A stretch of DNA of 10,671 nt, from NCBI GenBank assembly GCA_003519445.1, contig DOWS01000032.1, forward strand, positions 1 through 10,671. Direction: 5' to 3'. The translations under genes were made by a program, and so were the position numbers. Below, piece by piece: positions 5,991 through 10,671 of the stretch (its first letter is position 1; every line of letters begins with the position of its first letter). The notes below the pieces were generated by a model, which saw nothing but the letters and a program-made list of their open reading frames with translations, did not search any database and was not told the origin of the DNA. This stretch comes from Candidatus Daviesbacteria bacterium (GTDB lineage Bacteria; Patescibacteriota; Microgenomatia; Daviesbacterales; UBA10151).

Positions 5991-8438
5991 ATGAAACTAA
6001 AAGCCTTATTTGCTACTATATTTTATGCCTTAATCGGGGTACTTATGCTTTTTCAGCTTAATGTCATGAATGTTCTCGCAATTGATGCTGATAATCCTAT
6101 AACTGCTGCTATCAGTTCTGTGATTGGTAATTCTCCGGAAGCCCCCTCGCCATCACCAAGTCCTATTGCTACATCTACTCCTACGCCTACTCCTGTACCT
6201 GTACCTGTATCAGCTCCTATTATCACACCCTCTGCTTCTCCAAGCCCTTCTTCTTCTCCAATCCCTTTTTCTACTAATGGTGGTTACAAAATTAGCCCTT
6301 ATTTAGTCTATCCTGCAGATAAACCTCTTTATCCTGCTTATGAAACTGCCTTAAATTCTTATTTGATTGAATTGCAAAAATGGTATATGGAAAAAATTGG
6401 GAAGACTTTTGAAATAAATCCTTTACAGGTAGTTAAAAGCGAATACAGCTACGATACAATGCGCTGTGATCCTGATCCTTTTGATTCGGTTCCGCCTTCC
6501 TCTCAATGTCTAAATGATCCCAAAAAACTGGAAGGGGATTGGATGTTATATATGTATCTGGCAATTTACGGCTTAGAAGAAGGGTTGAAGGATCAAAATG
6601 TGGATTTGATTTTTAGCGCAGGTGGAGGAGGATTTGCCGCGGGAGACAAATTAGAAAATAACGATGTTGGATTTGCTATAACCGGAGATTGGGTCTTGGA
6701 ACCAATTTCAGGTGTGGCAAATTCCTGGGGGATACCATGCAATTTAAGCGACGGATGGCAATGTACAGGAGGAGTACCTAAGGGAACTCCCGCGCATGAG
6801 CTGGGCCACGCATTTGGACTGGGGCATCCTGATAATGGGCCGAGTATTATGAAATGGCATGGAGATTATCCAACAGTAGGCTTTTTGCCTCAAGAGGTTG
6901 AAGCTTTGAAAAAATCACCCTTTTTCAAAGTTTCTCCAACAGCATCACCTACTCCTGTACCCACTCCGACACCAAGTCCCTCTCCTTCATCATCGCCATC
7001 GCCTTCCCCAGTTCCTGTTATTGCACCAATTATAAATAGTAACTCACCTGTTTCTCCCACCCAAGGAACAATTGTGACTTTAACAGGCAGCGGCTTTACA
7101 AATTCTTCCAAGGTGTATGTTGGAGGGGCATTAATGCCTGACAATTACAATGAAGTATTAAATAATGGTACTACTATTAAATTCCTTTTAACAACAGAGG
7201 TTTTGTTTGCATCGAACAATTCCTACCCGGTCCAGGTGAAAAATGGCGATGTAACAAGCAACCAGATAACTATAACAATTGCGCCATCTATTATCCAGAA
7301 TGTCCCACCTGTAGGCGCAAAACAAGTCCTGATTGCTCCTGCCGTAACCTTGGATAACACTTCTTCCGAAATTGTAATGGCAAGCTCGAATTTCAATTCA
7401 ACTGTTACTATTCCGGCGTCAGTTAATAACCCAACCTTAAATTTCTCCAATTTGTTGTCAACTTCGGCAAATTCATCGTCAGCTTCATTTAATAATATCC
7501 TAACAGTTAATGCTACAACATCAATAGGCACAATCAATATTCAGATTCCGGCTGCCACTACTCTTTATGGACCTGTTGGCTGGAATGGAATCATTAACGC
7601 TCCCAGGTTAATGAGTAATTCTCAAGTTACTCCATCCTCTGATCCGGGGTTTAATTCAACTACAGAGTCAGTTTTGGAAATTGGACTGGGCGATGTGTTG
7701 GTAACTTTTGATAAAGCAGTTAGGATCCTAATTCCAAATCAGGCCGGAAAATTAGTAGGATTTCAAAGGGGTGGCAGCTTTTACAAGATTACCCAAAGCT
7801 GCAGTAGCGATTCTCAAAGCGCAGGTGATAACTTGCCAGCAGGTGCAGACTGTTATATTAGTTCAGGTAGCGACTTGGTTATTTGGACAAAGCACTTTAC
7901 CAAGTTTGTCACCTATACTCAAAGCAAACCTTTAAGTCAAGCTTCAGGAAATGTTCCGGCTCCTGTATGCGGAGATCAAAAACCTCAGAACGCTCCTAAG
8001 TTATTGTCAGCCGTTGCTACAGGCAAAAATCAAGTTACCTTAACCTGGTCTAGCGCTTTAGGTCCTGTAACTTATTATTTGGTCAGTTATGGGGGTAAAC
8101 CCGGATCTTCGGATTATGGTAATCCTAATATCGGAGGTAGAGAGACCACAAGTTATGTGGTTAAAAACTTATCAGAGAGTCAAACATATTATTTTAAGGT
8201 AAGAGCAGGAAATAATTGCGCTCCGGGAGAATTCTCCAATGAAATAGCTGTTAAGGCAACAGGGGATAAATTAATAGGTCCGGCCAAGGGATTTAAATCA
8301 GGCTCTTTGGGTTTATCAGAAACCAAATTTAAACCAATTAATATCACAAATCCTAACCATATTACCCAGAGCGGCGCAACCTGGTTTGAGAAAATTCTTA
8401 GTTTTTTTTCCCGCCTTCTAAAAATCAGATCCGCTTAA
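5991..8438 (+). CDS. Secreted multidomain metzincin-type zinc metalloprotease with IPT/TIG-like and FN3 domains
   Basis: An 815-residue exported protein. Residues 1-31 form a signal peptide. A Pro/Ser/Thr linker (51-92) leads into a catalytic domain (about 95-313) with the zinc site HELGHAFGLGH (His269, Glu270, His273, His279) and a probable Met-turn at SIMKW (Met287), the signature of metzincin endopeptidases. A second Pro/Ser/Thr linker (315-343) precedes an IPT/TIG-like Ig domain (345-432) and a Ser/Asn-rich beta domain (445-643) ending in DLVIWTKHFTKFVTYTQ. A fibronectin type III domain (666-758) follows, then a basic amphipathic tail (797-815). The eight cysteines fall into local pairs (159/173, 250/258, 603/621, 660/743), consistent with disulfides outside the cell. 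No sortase motif or transmembrane anchor is evident. Substrate unknown. Attack on host or neighbour surface proteins is inference. The next gene starts 19 bases downstream. Confidence 0.9.
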   Translation: MKLKALFATIFYALIGVLMLFQLNVMNVLAIDADNPITAAISSVIGNSPEAPSPSPSPIATSTPTPTPVPVPVSAPIITPSASPSPSSSPIPFSTNGGYKISPYLVYPADKPLYPAYETALNSYLIELQKWYMEKIGKTFEINPLQVVKSEYSYDTMRCDPDPFDSVPPSSQCLNDPKKLEGDWMLYMYLAIYGLEEGLKDQNVDLIFSAGGGGFAAGDKLENNDVGFAITGDWVLEPISGVANSWGIPCNLSDGWQCTGGVPKGTPAHELGHAFGLGHPDNGPSIMKWHGDYPTVGFLPQEVEALKKSPFFKVSPTASPTPVPTPTPSPSPSSSPSPSPVPVIAPIINSNSPVSPTQGTIVTLTGSGFTNSSKVYVGGALMPDNYNEVLNNGTTIKFLLTTEVLFASNNSYPVQVKNGDVTSNQITITIAPSIIQNVPPVGAKQVLIAPAVTLDNTSSEIVMASSNFNSTVTIPASVNNPTLNFSNLLSTSANSSSASFNNILTVNATTSIGTINIQIPAATTLYGPVGWNGIINAPRLMSNSQVTPSSDPGFNSTTESVLEIGLGDVLVTFDKAVRILIPNQAGKLVGFQRGGSFYKITQSCSSDSQSAGDNLPAGADCYISSGSDLVIWTKHFTKFVTYTQSKPLSQASGNVPAPVCGDQKPQNAPKLLSAVATGKNQVTLTWSSALGPVTYYLVSYGGKPGSSDYGNPNIGGRETTSYVVKNLSESQTYYFKVRAGNNCAPGEFSNEIAVKATGDKLIGPAKGFKSGSLGLSETKFKPINITNPNHITQSGATWFEKILSFFSRLLKIRSA
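6138..6270 (+). repeat. Low-complexity Pro/Ser/Thr linker coding repeat (first)
   Basis: Degenerate CCT/TCT/ACT-type codons encode alternating Pro with Ser, Thr or Val (SPSPSPIATSTPTPTPVPVP and onward). It separates the signal peptide from the protease domain. In the +1 frame it gives a Leu-rich open frame that is only a shadow. Such linkers are flexible and often O-glycosylated in secreted proteins. Confidence 0.8.
6930..7022 (+). repeat. Low-complexity Pro/Ser/Thr linker coding repeat (second)
   Basis: A second stretch of Pro alternating with Ser/Thr (VSPTASPTPVPTPTPSPSPS and onward) joins the protease domain to the IPT/TIG-like domain. Its composition matches the first linker, so the two could recombine and delete the protease domain. 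Confidence 0.8.
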
Positions 8439-8457
8439 AATCTGATAAGATAAAAAG

Positions 8458-9540
8458 GTGAGTTCATATATTGTTATCTTCCTACTTTTTGGCTTGTACC
8501 TTGTTGTTATACCTTTAGGCATATCTCCTTTTGAGGCGCCCAAGGTGATTATTGCTGAAATACTAATCGATTTTCTTTTGCTTGTTAAAATCCTTAAATT
8601 CAAAAAGGATGATCTTAAACATTTTATTTCTCCTCAAACAATTTTTCTTGGCGTATTATTTTTGCTGGCACTAGATCAACTGCTCATATTTCATCCTCCC
8701 GAAGCCTTTTTTGGCAATCCTTTTAGGCTTCAGGGCTTGTTTCTGTTTTTTCATCTTTTGATTTTTTCCTTTATTTCTAGGAGTATTAGTTTGCCTACCA
8801 AGGAATCAAAGTTTTTTTACTTCTTATCATTTTTTTGCCTAATTATGGGAACAATTATCCTAGGTTTTAATGAAAATAACAGGGCTTTTGGGACTTTGGG
8901 GGAACCAAATGCTTTGGCTGCCACAGCTTTATTCATCTGGCCGTTTGTATATTTTAAAGGAGGACGAAAGATCAAAATAGCTTCTTTTTTAGCGTGCCTA
9001 CTGGTAATTTTTTTATCAGGCTCAAGAGCAGGTTTAATAGGATTTATAATTGAAAGTATCTTTATAAGTCTTGTAAATGTATTTAGGATTGTTCCTTTAA
9101 AAGCAGTGCTGGTAAGTTTAGTCTTAGTACTTTTAGCTTTAATCCTTCCTTTTACCGAATCAACAGGATTGTTTGAAATAAGAGGCCAAATTTGGCAAGT
9201 AGCAGTCTCTGTTGGTTTAAAATCTCCTATTATTGGCTATGGCTTCGGCAATATTCAGGATCCTATCTATCAAACTGCAGTAGAGCTTAAAAGCAGCATT
9301 CAATATTCGATTATTGATAGCGCCCATAATTTTTTGCTTGATTTTTGGATACAAGGTGGCGCTGTTGCAGTAATCTCAATGCTTTTACTAATTTCTCTAA
9401 CAATTTCGGGTTTGGTAAAAGCTAAAAGAATAATTGAACTGACTGCTTTTTTGGGGCTCTTAACTGCCATGCTATTTAATCCGGTCAGCGTAGTCAATTT
9501 AATGGCTTTTTGGTGGCTGATTGGACAGGGCGAATCTTGA
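8458..9540 (+). CDS. O-antigen ligase/polymerase family membrane protein (Wzy/WaaL-like)
   Basis: A 360-residue protein with about ten hydrophobic segments, opening at a GTG 19 bases after the upstream stop. The ATA/ATT codons nearby are less likely starts. Family signatures are RLQGLFLFF (90-98), NNRAFGTLGEPNALAA (140-155, Arg142), LSGSRAGLIGF (186-196, Arg190) and the large outer loop at about 235-300 with RGQIW (Arg242), GYGFGNIQDP (260-269) and DSAHNFLLDFW (287-297, His290). In WaaL the outer-loop His and Arg residues are essential for transfer from undecaprenyl diphosphate. The protein probably ligates or polymerises a lipid-linked glycan on the cell surface. It is shorter than most family members, ending soon after the last helix. 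It has no promoter of its own that I can see and is probably cotranscribed with the metalloprotease. Its last 47 bases overlap the convergent dehydrogenase gene. Confidence 0.85.
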   Translation: MSSYIVIFLLFGLYLVVIPLGISPFEAPKVIIAEILIDFLLLVKILKFKKDDLKHFISPQTIFLGVLFLLALDQLLIFHPPEAFFGNPFRLQGLFLFFHLLIFSFISRSISLPTKESKFFYFLSFFCLIMGTIILGFNENNRAFGTLGEPNALAATALFIWPFVYFKGGRKIKIASFLACLLVIFLSGSRAGLIGFIIESIFISLVNVFRIVPLKAVLVSLVLVLLALILPFTESTGLFEIRGQIWQVAVSVGLKSPIIGYGFGNIQDPIYQTAVELKSSIQYSIIDSAHNFLLDFWIQGGAVAVISMLLLISLTISGLVKAKRIIELTAFLGLLTAMLFNPVSVVNLMAFWWLIGQGES

Positions 9541-10594
9541 GGATTTTGTCGTCACCCGGTTTGGGGTTACCTCTTCCATCCAGATTGGAAGTAGATACAT
9601 AAAGCACTCCTTCTTTTTGATCTGCCAGTACCCCCCGCAGTCTGCCATATGTATCTTTGATAATAGTTTCACGAGCTGTTACCTGACCATTAATAATCTC
9701 TACTCTTTCCAGAAGCTGACCGCGCAGTCCTGCAAAAAATAAAGAATTTCCCAAAAAGGCAGCTCCAGACGGGGCCCAGGTTTGTTCCCCTGAACAAAGT
9801 ATGGGGGAGGTGTATTGCGGATCGTCGGAAAAGCATTTTTTAACTATTGGCCAGCCATAATTGCCACCCTGCTTAATCAGATTAATTTCATCATAGGCTG
9901 CTTGTCCGTGTTCCGTTACCACGGATTCTTTTGTCAGCGGGTGAAAATCTAGGCCTTGGGGATTTCGATGGCCCAAAGAATAGATTTCAGGATCGGAACC
10001 GTTATCATTTATTCTTAAAACTTTGCCTCCCAAAGACTGCATATTTTGAGCAAGATCCGCGTGCCCGCCATCTCCTGTTAAAACCCAAAGTTTATTGTCA
10101 GGCCCAAAACGAAGCCTGCCTCCGTTATGAATATTGCCTCCGGGCAGCTTATCCAAAATTATCTGCTCGTCGGATAAACTGTCATTTCTGAAAGTAAACC
10201 TGGAAACTCTATTAAAAAGCTCTCCTCCTTCTCTGTAGCTATAATAAAGATAAAGATAGCTGTTTTGAGAAAAATTAGGGTGAAGTGCCAGACCGGTTAA
10301 ACCGCTTTCTCCAACAGAGGCTACTTGAGGTAAGGTTGCTACTATCTTAACCTGTCCATCTTTAGTCAAAAGTTTAAGTCTACCCGGCCGCTCCGTGATA
10401 AAAATATCCTTGTTTGGGGAAAGCGCCATATCCCATGGCACCTCCAGATTACCAGCCACCTCTGTAATTTCCCAAGCATAAACAGGGACTTCTTGAGATT
10501 TAAGTTTCTGCTGATTTTTCTGCAAATAAAATACCGCCAAAAAGATAAGTAGTAAAATTATGCCTACATAAATAAAATCCTTTTTAATCGGCAT
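9494..10594 (-). CDS. Membrane-anchored PQQ-type aldose sugar dehydrogenase (glucose/sorbosone dehydrogenase family)
   Basis: The ATG at 10592-10594 gives 366 residues (MPIKKDF...). The frame runs on to an ATG at 10633, but that lies inside tRNA-Gly, so I reject it. Residues 7-25 are a signal anchor. The six-bladed propeller spans about 43-356, with VPWDMALSPNKDIFITERPG (52-71), ESGLTGLALHPNF (96-108), NIHNGGRLRFGPDNKLWV with His156, LGHRNPQGLDFHP with Arg210-Asn211, TEHGQAAYDEIN (227-238), GGNYGWP (243-249) and GDDKILKIRP at the end. His156 and Arg210-Asn211 match the catalytic base and cofactor-binding positions of soluble glucose dehydrogenase and YliI-type enzymes. The predicted role is oxidation of aldoses or a glycan end outside the membrane using PQQ. 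No PQQ synthesis genes are in view. The gene starts 5 bases after tRNA-Gly with no Shine-Dalgarno. Confidence 0.88.
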   Translation of the reverse strand: MPIKKDFIYVGIILLLIFLAVFYLQKNQQKLKSQEVPVYAWEITEVAGNLEVPWDMALSPNKDIFITERPGRLKLLTKDGQVKIVATLPQVASVGESGLTGLALHPNFSQNSYLYLYYSYREGGELFNRVSRFTFRNDSLSDEQIILDKLPGGNIHNGGRLRFGPDNKLWVLTGDGGHADLAQNMQSLGGKVLRINDNGSDPEIYSLGHRNPQGLDFHPLTKESVVTEHGQAAYDEINLIKQGGNYGWPIVKKCFSDDPQYTSPILCSGEQTWAPSGAAFLGNSLFFAGLRGQLLERVEIINGQVTARETIIKDTYGRLRGVLADQKEGVLYVSTSNLDGRGNPKPGDDKILKIRPVQSATKKPLN

Positions 10595-10599
10595 GAAAG

Positions 10600-10671
10600 A
10601 GCGGGTGAGGGGAGTCGGACCCCTTACGTCCACTTTGGAAAAGTGGCATTCTACCGGTGAATTACACCCGC
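10600..10671 (-). tRNA. tRNA-Gly (anticodon UCC, reads GGA/GGG)
   Basis: Read on the minus strand from the last base of the window, a complete cloverleaf forms. The acceptor GCGGGTG pairs with CACCCGC. The D arm is ATTC/GAAT with loop ACCGGTA. The anticodon stem CCACT/AGTGG has loop TTTCCAA (TCC at 10637-10639). The variable region is ACGTA and the T stem is AGGGG/CCCCT. The discriminator is T (complement of 10600), and no CCA is encoded. The T loop is TCCGACT, with C where nearly all tRNAs have U55. The mature 3' end is five bases from the start codon of the sugar dehydrogenase, so the two are probably on one transcript. The 5' end coincides with the window edge, so its promoter is not visible. 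Confidence 0.95.

Noticed and set aside
6124..6306. Leu-rich open frame in the proline linker region
   Set aside because: It is the +1 shadow of CCT/TCT/ACT repeats that encode the Pro/Ser/Thr linker of the secreted protease.
8424..8446. Terminator between the metalloprotease and the O-antigen ligase-like gene
   Set aside because: ATCAGAT/ATCTGAT is a perfect 7-bp inverted repeat with a 9-base loop, but it is AT-rich, spans the stop codon and has no T-run after it on the plus strand.
10595..10633. Extension of the sugar dehydrogenase to the ATG at 10633
   Set aside because: The added 13 residues are translated tRNA-Gly sequence. The ATG at 10594 begins a normal signal anchor.
1..10671. TGA recoding to Gly, as in some Candidate Phyla Radiation lineages
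   Set aside because: TGA is the stop codon of the O-antigen ligase-like and sugar dehydrogenase genes at natural protein ends, and no in-frame TGA is needed elsewhere.
1..10671. CRISPR arrays, insertion sequences, defence genes or rRNA
   Set aside because: No spaced direct repeats, transposase motifs, terminal inverted repeats or rRNA sequence were seen on either strand.

Overview
The window is AT-rich, very compact and uses the standard bacterial code (TGA ends at least two genes, so it is not a TGA-to-Gly recoder). Neither tRNA encodes its CCA end. Genes abut or overlap, and several appear to have promoters so close to the start codon that their mRNAs would be leaderless or nearly so. These features, plus small Lys/Ala-rich secreted proteins, acidic single-pass membrane proteins and a Pro/Ser/Thr-linked surface protein, suggest a Candidate Phyla Radiation bacterium, perhaps Microgenomates. 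That placement is an inference from style and remembered protein types, not a computed one.

Layout. 1-498: the 3' end of an unrecognised protein. 520-1455 (+): NAD-dependent sugar-nucleotide decarboxylase of the UDP-glucuronate decarboxylase type. 1444-2211 (-): exported SGNH/GDSL hydrolase, possibly with a one-base deletion at its start. 2261-2333 (+): tRNA-Arg(UCU). 2338-4176 (-): large polytopic membrane protein, probably a GT-C-type glycosyltransferase. 4177-4250: divergent promoter region with spaced GACAA repeats. 4251-5947 (+): three-gene operon of an exported all-helical Lys/Ala-rich protein, a small single-pass membrane protein and a membrane-anchored serine hydrolase of the beta-lactamase/PBP fold that lacks the omega-loop segment. 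5991-8438 (+): secreted metzincin-type zinc metalloprotease with proline-rich linkers, an IPT/TIG-like domain, a beta-rich domain carrying an HFT motif, and a fibronectin type III domain, driven by a near-consensus promoter. 8458-9540 (+): O-antigen ligase/polymerase family membrane protein. 9494-10594 (-): membrane-anchored PQQ-type sugar dehydrogenase, starting 5 nt after the 3' end of tRNA-Gly(UCC) (10600-10671, -).

Almost every protein is exported, membrane-bound or makes sugar nucleotides, so the region looks like a cell-envelope locus: sugar-nucleotide synthesis, lipid-linked sugar transfer, glycan polymerisation or ligation, de-esterification, wall-related serine hydrolase activity and a surface protease. 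No mobile element, CRISPR array or rRNA is visible, and no stretch over 75 bases is without a gene.
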